Assembly (NCBI GenBank): GCA_021777055.1
Contig: JAIQZO010000043.1
Span: forward strand, 1 to 64,000
Reading direction: 5' to 3'
DNA from: Candidatus Anammoxibacter sp.
Lineage (GTDB): Bacteria > Planctomycetota > Brocadiia > Brocadiales > Anammoxibacteraceae
DNA: 64,000 nucleotides
Below the pieces are notes generated by a model. That model saw nothing but the letters and a program-made list of their open reading frames with translations. It was not told the DNA's origin and searched no databases. This document shows positions 8,354 through 16,324 of this stretch, piece by piece. Within the stretch, counting starts at the first letter, position 1, and each line of letters begins with the position of its first letter. A program made the translations under genes and the position numbers.

Positions 8354-10987
8354 TTATTCTGACATTATAGTTGCGACCATTCCATTTGCAGTAAACACAA
8401 CTTTTCCGTTACTACCAAGCAATCCAAATCTAAAATCAAACGATGCGTCCCCATCAGACCCAGTTGTAGCAAATGACGGCCTTACAAATACGAATCTTCC
8501 TTCTTCAGAAGCAGCTATATTGACACCAGGAACAGGCAGCCCATTTTGGTCAATTACTGAAACAATTGCCGTCTTAAAGTTGAAAGACTTTCCCGCGGTT
8601 TTCGGATTAACTGTCAAAGGAACTGCTACTGACGGAGTTGGGGTCGTAGTTTCGTTTGGTGTTGGATTTGGCGCTAAGTTACTCTCAGTTAAACTAATAA
8701 ATGCTGGTCTTGTTACAGTATCCCGTCCTCTGGAATCACGGACAGTCAAGCTTACTGTAAATGCACCATCTTCAGAACCTGTAAATGTATGTTCGGGATT
8801 TTGTTCAGAGCTTCTTGTTCCATCACCAAAGTTCCAATCCCACTTATTTTTACTGTTTGTAGGACTTGAGGAGATATCGGTAAATCTAACTGTGAGTTGG
8901 TTAGAACCGGATGTTATCCCTGATTTTTTATCAGCGGTAAATGCTGCGGTAGGTGCATTTCCACTGATTACCGTAACATAATTGATTTTAGATTCCTCAG
9001 ATGTACCATCTTTTCCGCTTACTATCAGTTTTACATTAAAGTTTCCAGGAGAATTGAAAGTATGCGCAGGATTTTGTTCGGTACTGAACTCCCCATCTCC
9101 AAAATCCCAGTTCCTGTTTGCTATTTCTCCGCTTGACTGATCAAAAAAATGGACTGTAAATGGTGCTCTACCAGCCAAAGGTTCTCCGAGAAATTCTGCC
9201 GTTGGTGCTTGACCATCAAGCAGATTAATTAAATTGATTTTTTCCTCAAATCCTGCACCACCCACACCACTCACCGTTAGCTTTACATTAAAAAATCCTG
9301 GATTTTTATATTCATGCACAGGATTTTGTAACGTGCTTATAGAGCTATCACCAAAATCCCAATTCCAATTTGATATATTCCCGGTTGATGTATCTGTGAA
9401 AATTACCTTAAGTGGGGTAAAACCGGCCAACGGGCTCCCTTGAAATTCAGCGGTTGGCGCTGGCAGAGGTAACACATTTATCAGATTTGTTTTCTGTTCA
9501 AACCCTGCACCGTTTGCATTGCTTGTTGTAAGGTTTATGGTAAATAAACCAGGAAACGTATAAGTATGCAGCGGATTCTGATCTATGCTTGTACCACCAT
9601 CACCAAACTCCCAGGCCCAACTTGAGGGATTACCAGTGGTAAGGTCAGTAAACTGCACTGTAAGAGGCACAAACCCTGCAGTGAGATTTGCAGAAAAGTT
9701 TGAATTAACGGAAGGTTGTGATTCTACGAGGATAAGATTTGTCTGTGTTATTACATCTGCACCGCAATCAGCGCTAATGGTTAGTTTGACAGTAAATATC
9801 CCGGGAACCTGATATGTATGTGTCGGATTCTGTAGGGAACTGGCAGCTCCATCACCAAAATCCCATGCCCAGCTGGTGGGATTACCATTTGAGATATCGA
9901 TAAACTTTACTTCAAGTGGTGAAAAACCGGCAGTTTTATCAACATTAAAGGCGGCTTTGCATAACCCAACAACATCCTTAACCACAATAACTTCTTCATC
10001 AGTATCACTGCCTTCACTATTACTTACTGTTAATTTTACTGTAAAGTCTCCAGATTCGTCATAAGTATGTGTCGGATTCTGTTCAGTGCTAGTAGCACCA
10101 TCGCCGAAATCCCAACTCCAACTAGATGGATCACCTTTTGATTTATCGGTAAAATCAACTGTCAATGGTTTAAATCCTGTTATAGGACCAGCATCAAATT
10201 CTGCAATGAGTTGGGTAGGAGGTGGTGGAGTGCCAACCAGAATTGTAACTTTGCAGCTTGTTTGTGAAGGTTTATCTTTATCATCAACCGCAATAAATTC
10301 AATATCATGTGTACCTATTTGCTCTTCTGTTGGTGTCCATGAGAATTGGCTTTGTATCGGATTGCCTTTTACCGGCAACTGAGGTGCCATAACTGCACCG
10401 ACAGGCAATCCTTCAGCAAACAATTTCACGGTATCTTCGGCATCAGAATCTGATACCTGAAGATTAAAAGTAATAGGTATGTCGATCTCTACATTACGAG
10501 TACCACACTCGTTATCAAATTGCGGAGGGTTGTTTATTACATCGACACAAGTAAGCAGTCCATCACCTGTAGTCCATTCTGATATGTCGCCTTCTATATT
10601 GTCGAAGGTGATGATTGTATTTTGTTCATTTATTACATTGAATTCTAATGTGGCAATTTCGCCAGAGGTGCCTGATTCTATATCTGTGTTAGTAACACCT
10701 GCAATACGTATCTGACCACTGGAGACTTCCTTCACGTCAAAAAAATTAAAACCCTCCGTCAAATTGCCTTTTGTGAAGCTATTTGTATATTCAAGAATAT
10801 TAACATCAAAGATGATATCAAATTGTAACGAATCGATGGTCTTAGGTGCATTGTCTATGGATATAGTAAACTTAACTGGGTTGTCGCCACAGAGTTGATC
10901 ATCAATGTCTAAACCCTGCGCAAGGAGTGTTCCTATATTTATGATAAAAATGATTATAAGAAAAAGTAAGGCGTTAGTTATTTTCAT
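8354..10987 (-). CDS. Secreted cohesin-like plus six-PKD-domain surface protein
   Basis: I place the start at the ATG at 10987 (877 residues). A TTG four codons further upstream is in frame, but GGGGA lies just before the ATG. Residues 1-23 are a signal peptide. A cohesin-like domain follows (about 26-145), then an Ig/cadherin-like domain (about 150-250), then six PKD domains, each with a W-x-W-D/E-F-G-D motif, to about residue 770. A Thr/Pro-rich spacer leads to a final Ig-like domain with a VSVIDQNGLPVPGV strand, similar to bacterial Ig-like or invasin-type domains. PKD chains normally serve as extended stalks in surface or polymer-binding proteins. The gene starts the same-strand series with the small cohesin protein and the Rhs giant, and its upstream side is a long intergenic region. 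No catalytic domain is visible. Confidence 0.85.
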   Translation of the reverse strand: MKITNALLFLIIIFIINIGTLLAQGLDIDDQLCGDNPVKFTISIDNAPKTIDSLQFDIIFDVNILEYTNSFTKGNLTEGFNFFDVKEVSSGQIRIAGVTNTDIESGTSGEIATLEFNVINEQNTIITFDNIEGDISEWTTGDGLLTCVDVINNPPQFDNECGTRNVEIDIPITFNLQVSDSDAEDTVKLFAEGLPVGAVMAPQLPVKGNPIQSQFSWTPTEEQIGTHDIEFIAVDDKDKPSQTSCKVTILVGTPPPPTQLIAEFDAGPITGFKPLTVDFTDKSKGDPSSWSWDFGDGATSTEQNPTHTYDESGDFTVKLTVSNSEGSDTDEEVIVVKDVVGLCKAAFNVDKTAGFSPLEVKFIDISNGNPTSWAWDFGDGAASSLQNPTHTYQVPGIFTVKLTISADCGADVITQTNLILVESQPSVNSNFSANLTAGFVPLTVQFTDLTTGNPSSWAWEFGDGGTSIDQNPLHTYTFPGLFTINLTTSNANGAGFEQKTNLINVLPLPAPTAEFQGSPLAGFTPLKVIFTDTSTGNISNWNWDFGDSSISTLQNPVHEYKNPGFFNVKLTVSGVGGAGFEEKINLINLLDGQAPTAEFLGEPLAGRAPFTVHFFDQSSGEIANRNWDFGDGEFSTEQNPAHTFNSPGNFNVKLIVSGKDGTSEESKINYVTVISGNAPTAAFTADKKSGITSGSNQLTVRFTDISSSPTNSKNKWDWNFGDGTRSSEQNPEHTFTGSEDGAFTVSLTVRDSRGRDTVTRPAFISLTESNLAPNPTPNETTTPTPSVAVPLTVNPKTAGKSFNFKTAIVSVIDQNGLPVPGVNIAASEEGRFVFVRPSFATTGSDGDASFDFRFGLLGSNGKVVFTANGMVATIMSE

Positions 10988-11109
10988 TATTTTCCCCAAT
11001 AAGACCTAAAGAATATTGATATATAAAAGTTTATGCTCTGATAGACGGCATCTATTGAATTGTCAGGTTAATAGCTACGATATCGCATATTATCATTATC
11101 TGGCGGTTG

Positions 11110-11208
11110 TCAACTTTTGTTGCGTTTTAGATCCTTTTCTTTTTGTCTAATATCAAACTCGCGCCTTAGTATATTTAGTTCCTGCTTTTCCTCGTATGTT
11201 AAAACCAT
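11110..11208 (-). CDS. Possible 32-residue charged small protein
   Basis: A short frame starts at an ATG preceded by AAGGAAGGGG about eight bases upstream and ends in TGA. The product would be highly charged and helical (many Lys, Glu and Arg; for example EEKQEL and RQKEKDL). It has no signal peptide or cysteines. I do not recognise a family. The ribosome site is better than those of many genes in this window, which is the main reason to list it. It could equally be chance in AT-rich DNA. Confidence 0.35.
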   Translation of the reverse strand: MVLTYEEKQELNILRREFDIRQKEKDLKRNKS

Positions 11209-12214
11209 ATCCTTGCCCCTTCCTTTTTAAGTTAACCCGACAATTGCTTTTGGACAACACATGCCAGGTATCAAGTTACGAAATCTTATATATTATTCAA
11301 GTCAAATTACCACCACTAGAGGTGGTGGCATGAAATCATGCACCTAGAATGTGCACTACCATTACAGTAATGAATAATCCTAACAAAATCGGCACCACAT
11401 TCTGTAACGACATACAAGTAATTGCTAATTCTTTTTGTTGCACTGATTGTTTTACATATGAAGGACAAAAACTTACAACCACAACCCAATATTTCTAAAG
11501 ATGGATATCAGACATTTACTAAACAAATACAGAAATGAATAGACAGGTAAAACCGACTAACTGCACCATTACAAGAGGTTGTGGTTTTAAAATCTAATAA
11601 AGAGGATAACAATCCAGCGTAGATGAGAAATTTTATTAACATCGTGGCCGCATTCATGTTAGGTGACCTGAACAATTATAGCCTACTTTAAAATTTTTAT
11701 CCTGAGACCACGTCTTAGACCATAATTGCCAGATTCCGTTTTGAGACATCGCAAATAACACTATAGCCTCCCCCCACCAATGACGATTCAGTGTGTAATT
11801 TCAAGGGGCCTATTTCTAACATAAATTATATGGTTTGTCAACTGGGTGATCACAATATAATTTTTGTAATGCGATACCATACAAGCGGTCGGAAATGCCA
11901 TTGTAAAAATACAAGATTATTCCGCAATATATCCTACCAATAGTGCTATAAAAAAAGGGATAACAACATGCTATCCCTGTGTATAAAGCAAACAATGACG
12001 AGAAAAGCCTCTTCATCTCTTACATACCTATATTATTAGCTTTTCATGGTAAATCCCTTTTCATGCAAATTGCAATGTCTTGTAGATTTAATATTCTTCA
12101 ATTCCCCTAGTCCCTTTTTATTTTATGTGTGGGTAACATGGGTACGATATCTATACGCAACACATAAATCACCCTACCCCCGCCCCCCCGCCTTGCAACT
12201 CCCACGTTATTAAT
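11209..12214. other. Intergenic stretch, about 1 kb, small hairpins only
   Basis: No convincing gene. It contains a hairpin with arms CCACCAC and GTGGTGG at about 11310-11330, directly followed by the small palindrome CATGAAATCATG. Another hairpin (GGGATA/TATCCC) lies near 11958-11978. A cytosine-rich run is at 12172-12192. The hairpin group near 11310 resembles the end structures of some mobile elements, but no transposase reading frame accompanies it. Confidence 0.5.
12172..12192 (-). other. Guanine-tract run, possible G-quadruplex motif
   Basis: The minus strand reads as G-tracts of 2, 7, 5 and 3 separated by single or double bases. This composition stands out sharply in AT-rich surroundings. 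It lies just downstream of the small gene ending at 12215. Function is unknown. Confidence 0.4.
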
Positions 12215-12460
12215 TCATTTGTTAACCGTTTCTCGCACCTTATTAGTATGTTCAATCTTCTTCGCCATCTGCCCTTTCATCTGATCAAACACCATCTTAA
12301 CAAGCAAACCCCAATTGCGTATAGTGTTCATCTCCAAAAAACCTTTAATTGCCTCCAGTGTCTCAGCCTCAACCATATCTTCCATGTCATCAACAGTTTG
12401 AATAAACTTGTCAATTCTCTGCTCCATTTGAGCAGTCTTGATAATTTCTGTGTTGTTCAT
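12215..12460 (-). CDS. Small hypothetical helical protein
   Basis: 81 residues from the ATG at 12460, which has GGGGG four bases upstream; an in-frame TTG six codons earlier is a less likely start. The product is predicted to be soluble and alpha-helical, with heptad-like spacing (MEQRIDKFIQTVDDMEDMVE, then a second helix around KGFLEMNTIRNWGLLVKM). No signal peptide, membrane segment or metal-binding pattern is present. I do not recognise the family. It stands alone, with over 300 bases of non-coding DNA on both sides. The opposite-strand frame over the same bases has unusual composition and looks like a shadow. Confidence 0.6.
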   Translation of the reverse strand: MNNTEIIKTAQMEQRIDKFIQTVDDMEDMVEAETLEAIKGFLEMNTIRNWGLLVKMVFDQMKGQMAKKIEHTNKVRETVNK

Positions 12461-12930
12461 ATTACCCCCATTTCTCAATATTCCGCTCCGTACTTACTCC
12501 GTACCATAGGATAAATACAGACTAAACTAAATAAAATGATATAATAGATCCATCCGGTATAAACCCTTGCAATTGCTGAATAAAGGTAAACTAATAAAAC
12601 TAGATAAAAACAGGTGAAAACAAAGGAAATACATAAGAAAATAACAAAGAATTATTTTTCATATTGACTTTTTTCTCCTAGTATAAATAATAAAATGCAA
12701 AATATGAGCTTAAAGGAACGTGGATGTAATAAATTGTGCATGTAACGGCCAGATTTGCGTTAGATTTGTTCAGATTGATTGAACCAAACCGGAAGCGCGG
12801 CCGTAACCGCGTTGAGGATAGGAGATTGAAATTTGGACAAAGATAATATGAAGATGAGTGTTCAATGCACAATTTATTACATGCACGTTCCTTAACATTA
12901 CAACAACTTATATGAAAGAGAGTTCCTTAC
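12461..12930. other. Intergenic region upstream of ispD, containing a MITE-like element
   Basis: About 470 bases. The first 250 bases are AT-rich with nothing recognisable. The remainder is mostly the 181-bp palindromic element at 12713-12893, which leaves only 37 bases before the ispD start. Any ispD promoter must therefore lie inside or upstream of the element. Confidence 0.6.
12713..12893. mobile_element. MITE-like palindromic element, copy 1 (181 bp)
   Basis: The two ends are imperfect inverted repeats: the left end begins AAGGAACGTGGATGTAATAA, and the right end read in reverse begins AAGGAACGTGCATGTAATAA; homology continues for about 30 bases. The core has a short hairpin (CGCGG/CCGCG) between the conserved blocks GATTGAACCAAACCGGAAGC and GTTGAGGA. 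A second copy of exactly the same length lies at 52872-53052. No coding capacity is credible, so it would have to be mobilised by an enzyme encoded elsewhere. Confidence 0.75.
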
Positions 12931-13623
12931 GTGAATACATCATTAATAATAGTAGCAGGAGGATTTAGTACCCGGATGGGTGGAAATGTTAAGAAACCTT
13001 ATCTCTGCATAAAAGACAAACCGATCTTTCTATACACATTAGAAACATATAACAAGGTATCACATATTAATCAAATAATCTTTGTGGTTAATGAGGCGGA
13101 CTTGCATATGGTTAAGGAGAAATGGGGAGCAGATTTAGAAAAACTTAAGGTCACAGACATCATTGCCGGAGGAAGACGGCGCCAAGACAGTGTCTGTAAC
13201 GGATTGGAGTGTGTAGATAAATCAAACGAAATTACACTAATCCATGATTGTGTTAGGCCTTTTATTTCTACAGATATCATCCAGCAAACTATCAATGATG
13301 TTAGTAAATATGGGGCCGCAATAGTTGCGGTGCCTGTAAAGGATACAATTAAAGAGACCAAATCTGATGATAATGCGATAATAAGAAAGACTGTACCTCG
13401 TTCTAATTTGTGGGCGGCGCAGACACCACAAGGTTTTAAAATCGACTTGATTCTAAACGCTTATGACATGATCAACGAAAAGGAGATTGATGTCACAGAT
13501 GATGCACAAGCAGTAGAGTTATTTGGACATGAAGTAAAAATTGTAGAGGGCTCCTATAAAAACATCAAGATAACAACACAAGAAGATTTGAGTATAGCTG
13601 AGGTGTTTCTAAATAGTGCCTAA
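12931..13623 (+). CDS. ispD: 2-C-methyl-D-erythritol 4-phosphate cytidylyltransferase
   Basis: 230 residues, the usual length. The enzyme joins CTP and methylerythritol 4-phosphate in the non-mevalonate isoprenoid pathway in the cytoplasm. Signatures seen: a nucleotide-binding loop AGGFSTRMG (9-17) with a following KKP; GGRRRQDSV, the conserved GG-x-x-R-x-x-S-V block; HDCVRPF (105-111), equivalent to the usual HDAARPF; WAAQTPQGF (161-169); and TDDA near 190. The start is a GTG with GAAAGAGAG upstream; no better in-frame ATG exists nearby. The gene is not next to ispF or other pathway genes. A MITE-like element ends 37 bases before the start codon and may affect its expression. The loop AGGFSTRMG differs slightly from the common AAGxGxRMG, but the remaining motifs make the assignment firm. 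Confidence 0.93.
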   Translation: MNTSLIIVAGGFSTRMGGNVKKPYLCIKDKPIFLYTLETYNKVSHINQIIFVVNEADLHMVKEKWGADLEKLKVTDIIAGGRRRQDSVCNGLECVDKSNEITLIHDCVRPFISTDIIQQTINDVSKYGAAIVAVPVKDTIKETKSDDNAIIRKTVPRSNLWAAQTPQGFKIDLILNAYDMINEKEIDVTDDAQAVELFGHEVKIVEGSYKNIKITTQEDLSIAEVFLNSA

Positions 13624-13920
13624 ATTGCCTAAAATGCCTAAAATTATTGAAATTTATTATTAATAAAAAAACGGCAATATTAACTTTAAGCACTTTTTCT
13701 TATTATGATATTGTAAAATGTACACGAAATAAAACATTACTACCTTTCGTAATGCAAACCAGACAACACAGAATAAATTAAGTAAATATGAAAGTAATTG
13801 TTCAGAGTATTTCATGCATGGCTAAATAGATCAGTTGAAAGGTTCAGAGGTTAAGAAAAATGCGTTAACCATTGGATGAACAGGTTGACCTTTAATTTAT
13901 GAGTTCTGTTAGGAGGTGGT

Positions 13921-13959
13921 ATGAGAAAATACCAAAGAAAAGATTTGCAGAACTCTTAA
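13921..13959 (+). CDS. Possible 12-residue leader or remnant peptide
   Basis: AGGAGGTGGT stands directly before an ATG, the strongest Shine-Dalgarno sequence in this part of the window, yet the frame closes after 12 codons (basic and polar: MRKYQRKDLQNS). It lies 124 bases before the ABC-F start. It may be an upstream leader peptide or the start of a gene cut short by the GAACG-type repeat that follows. Confidence 0.3.
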   Translation: MRKYQRKDLQNS

Positions 13960-14006
13960 CGCGGAACGCTGAACGTTGAACCATCAACCTAACCAATATA
14001 ATAGTT

Positions 14007-14054
14007 GTGCAATATAACTTTTGCGCTGATGTGCAATGTAACTTTTGCGCTGAA
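14007..14054. repeat. Two tandem copies of a 24-base unit
   Basis: The unit is GTGCAAT(A/G)TAACTTTTGCGC followed by TGA(T/A). The two copies differ at two positions. The duplication sits in the leader region 29 bases before the ABC-F start codon. Confidence 0.75.
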
Positions 14055-14082
14055 TAGTTCCAATAAGAGGAAACAAAAAAAG

Positions 14083-15987
14083 ATGTCGTTAATAAACCTA
14101 AGAAACGCGAGTATTAGTTTTGGAACCCATCCACTTCTAGACAACATAAACATACAGATAGATAGTGGAGAAAGAGTGTGCCTGCTTGGAAGAAATGGTG
14201 AGGGGAAATCAACTTTAATGAAAGTGATAAATGGAGACATTGAGCTTGATAACGGCAGCATGACTTGTAAACAAGATTTGAAAGTGGGTTTCCTATCACA
14301 AGAAGTGCCAAAAGATCTTAATGGCACTGTATTCGAAATAATTGTCACAGGTTTGGGCGGTCAGAGCAAACTGTTATCAGAATACCACCAGGTTAGCAAT
14401 CAACTAATTACGGACAACAGTGATGAACTCATGGCTAGGCTTGATAAAATACAACACATGTTAGAGGCCAGCGGCGGCTGGCAGACACACCAACGTGTTG
14501 AGAAGATTATAACAAGAATGGACTTAGATGCAGATGCCGAATTTAAACTACTTTCTGCCGGGGTCAAACGACGAGTATTATTAGCAAAATCTCTTGTTCT
14601 TGAACCTGATATATTACTATTAGATGAACCAACTAACCACCTTGACCTATCCACCATTAAATGGATTGAAGATTTTTTGTCAAAATATAAAGGATCATTA
14701 CTCTTTGTCACACACGACCGTATGTTTTTAAAAAAACTGGCAACACGCATAATAGAATTAAACAGTGGTAAGATTTATGACTGGTCATGTGACTACGACA
14801 CATTTCTTCAACGTAAGCAGGCAGTCATGGAAGCTGACGAGAGACAGGAGGCTTTGTTTGACAAGAAACTTGCAAGAGAAGAGGTTTGGATCAGGCAGGG
14901 AATAAAGGCCCGAAGAACCAGGAATGAAGGCAGGGTTGCCGCCCTTGAAAAAATGCGGGAGACGCGGCGTGCAAGACGTAAAAGTATTGGAACTGCGAAC
15001 ATGAAAGTTCAGAATGCTGAACGTTCCGGCGAAAAAGTTATAGTTGCAGAAGAGATTACCCAAGTTTATGACGAAAAGACGATTATCAAGAACTTTTCAA
15101 CCACTATTATGCGTGGAGATAAAGTAGGCCTTTTGGGACCAAATGGAATTGGAAAGACAACACTACTGAATATTTTCCTGGAAAAGCTGAAACCTACCCA
15201 CGGGGATGTTACCCTTGGAACCAAATTACAGATCGCTTATTTCGATCAATTAAGAGACCAGCTGGTGGAAACTAAGAGTGTAAGATACAACATCGCAGAC
15301 GGATATGACACATTAACTATAAATGGCAGGTCACGCCACGTTATCGGTTATCTCCAGGATTTCTTGTTTTCCCCTGAAAGAGCCCAAAGCCCCGTAATGA
15401 AACTATCAGGTGGAGAAAGAAACCGTCTTTTACTTGCACGCCTCTTTGCCAGACCATCAAATATACTTGTTATGGATGAACCTACTAATGATCTTGACAT
15501 TGAAACTCTTGAGTTACTAGAGGAGCTGCTACTTGATTATAAGGGTACTCTACTACTGGTAAGCCATGATCGTACATTCTTGAACAATGTAGCAACAACA
15601 ATTCTAGCATTTGAAGGTAAAGGTATAGTTAATGAATATGTTGGCGGATATGACGACTGGCTGCGCCAACAAGAGTCAGAATCCACCTCACAATCACAAA
15701 CAGAGAAAAAGCAGAAGAATAACAGAAAGAAACCGGAAAAGAGAGAGAAACAGAGAAAGTTAAGTTACAACGAAAATAAGGAACTGGAGAAACTACCGCA
15801 ACAGATAGAAAAGCTGGAGCTGGAGCAGAAAGAGATACACGACATCATGTCCAGCCCTGATTTCTTTCGCCAGGATCCAAATGAAATTACAGAAAAGAAG
15901 GAACGGCTCAAAGTAATTGATGCTGAGCTAAAAATTGTTTATGAGCGATGGGAAGTCCTGGAAGATATCCAGCAAAGTTCTTCCTAA
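14083..15987 (+). CDS. uup: ABC-F family ATPase, Uup type
   Basis: 634 residues from the ATG at 14083; the frame is open further upstream but only through the 24-base duplication, and AAGAGG precedes this ATG. Two ABC domains lack membrane segments. Domain 1: Walker A GRNGEGKST (36-44), signature LSAGV (157-161), Walker B with LDEPTNHLD (about 183-191). Domain 2: Walker A GPNGIGKTT (352-360), signature LSGGE, and MDEPTNDLD. A charged linker from about 530 leads into a C-terminal coiled coil (about 565-634), the DNA-binding-type tail that distinguishes Uup from other ABC-F proteins; E. coli Uup has almost the same length. ABC-F proteins act on ribosomes, and Uup is also linked to precise excision of transposons. 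The first signature is LSAGV rather than LSGGQ. The gene appears monocistronic. Confidence 0.9.
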   Translation: MSLINLRNASISFGTHPLLDNINIQIDSGERVCLLGRNGEGKSTLMKVINGDIELDNGSMTCKQDLKVGFLSQEVPKDLNGTVFEIIVTGLGGQSKLLSEYHQVSNQLITDNSDELMARLDKIQHMLEASGGWQTHQRVEKIITRMDLDADAEFKLLSAGVKRRVLLAKSLVLEPDILLLDEPTNHLDLSTIKWIEDFLSKYKGSLLFVTHDRMFLKKLATRIIELNSGKIYDWSCDYDTFLQRKQAVMEADERQEALFDKKLAREEVWIRQGIKARRTRNEGRVAALEKMRETRRARRKSIGTANMKVQNAERSGEKVIVAEEITQVYDEKTIIKNFSTTIMRGDKVGLLGPNGIGKTTLLNIFLEKLKPTHGDVTLGTKLQIAYFDQLRDQLVETKSVRYNIADGYDTLTINGRSRHVIGYLQDFLFSPERAQSPVMKLSGGERNRLLLARLFARPSNILVMDEPTNDLDIETLELLEELLLDYKGTLLLVSHDRTFLNNVATTILAFEGKGIVNEYVGGYDDWLRQQESESTSQSQTEKKQKNNRKKPEKREKQRKLSYNENKELEKLPQQIEKLELEQKEIHDIMSSPDFFRQDPNEITEKKERLKVIDAELKIVYERWEVLEDIQQSSS

Positions 15988-16030
15988 TGAATGTGAATGC
16001 AATAAATTATGCACATAACACAGATCATTA
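15986..16030. repeat. Degenerate single end of the MITE-like family
   Basis: Directly at the uup stop codon the sequence AATGAATGTGAATGCAATAA, then ATTATGCACATAACAC, follows the left end of the 181-bp elements base for base with scattered changes. The core and right end are missing. A second element of the same family abuts the stop codon of the FkbH-like gene at 53051. Confidence 0.5.
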
Positions 16031-16324
16031 AATACTTCTTCTATTTATTTGCAAGATGAATCTTCCACTCCATAAAGAAAAAGAGACGTGCATGTCTCGG
16101 AGTGCAAGATTTATCTTGCATTAATATCACACGTCAGCAACTAAGACTACACATATCCTCCATTTATATATCGTTTAACCTTCTTTTAATTGTGTTTTTT
16201 ATACATTTGAACGGAATTCTACCGATATCATATTTTAACGATTAATCATCCATATCAATCCTAACTTTAATAGGATGATAAACCTTTAAGAAATAAAATT
16301 AAATTTATTTAAAGGAACATAAAT
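15988..16324. other. Intergenic region with a nested palindrome
   Basis: About 340 bases between uup and the large secreted-protein gene. It holds the half MITE end, then the 69-base nested palindrome at 16051-16119, then AT-rich sequence with AAAGGAACAT as the ribosome site for the next gene. No gene is seen. Confidence 0.6.
16051..16119. repeat. Nested palindrome built from GTGCAAGAT-type arms
   Basis: The left arm, GCAAGATGAATCTTCCACTCC less its last base, is the near-complement of the right arm, GTGCAAGATTTATCTTGC preceded by GGA. Each arm is itself nearly palindromic (GCAAGAT/ATCTTGC). Between the arms is a small GAGAC/GTCTC hairpin. Related arms occur at 20121, 25306 and 25489. Confidence 0.75.

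Larger units (their letters stand above)
13624..14082. other. Intergenic region before the ABC-F gene
   Basis: About 460 bases. It begins with a threefold GCCTAAAAT-like repeat right after ispD. Further on are low-complexity blocks of the GTTCAGAGGTT and GAACGCTGAACGTTGAACC type (near 13845 and 13964), the tiny reading frame at 13921-13959, and a tandem 24-base duplication at 14007-14054. Confidence 0.6.

Noticed and set aside
8289..8981. Plus-strand open frame of about 230 codons
   Set aside because: It lies antisense to the PKD-protein gene, whose repeats, signal peptide and ribosome site are clear; composition (Ser/Val/Pro-rich) is typical of a shadow.
11816..12016. 66-codon minus-strand frame with hydrophobic product
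   Set aside because: Odd composition rich in Tyr, Cys and Ile, no spaced ribosome site (GAG touches the ATG), and it overlaps a GGGATA/TATCCC palindrome.
12248..12514. Plus-strand frame of 88 codons
   Set aside because: Antisense to the small helical protein, which has the better start site; the plus product is rich in His, Leu and Asn without pattern.
12678..12872. Minus-strand frame of 64 codons
   Set aside because: It runs through the MITE-like palindrome; the translation reflects the repeat.
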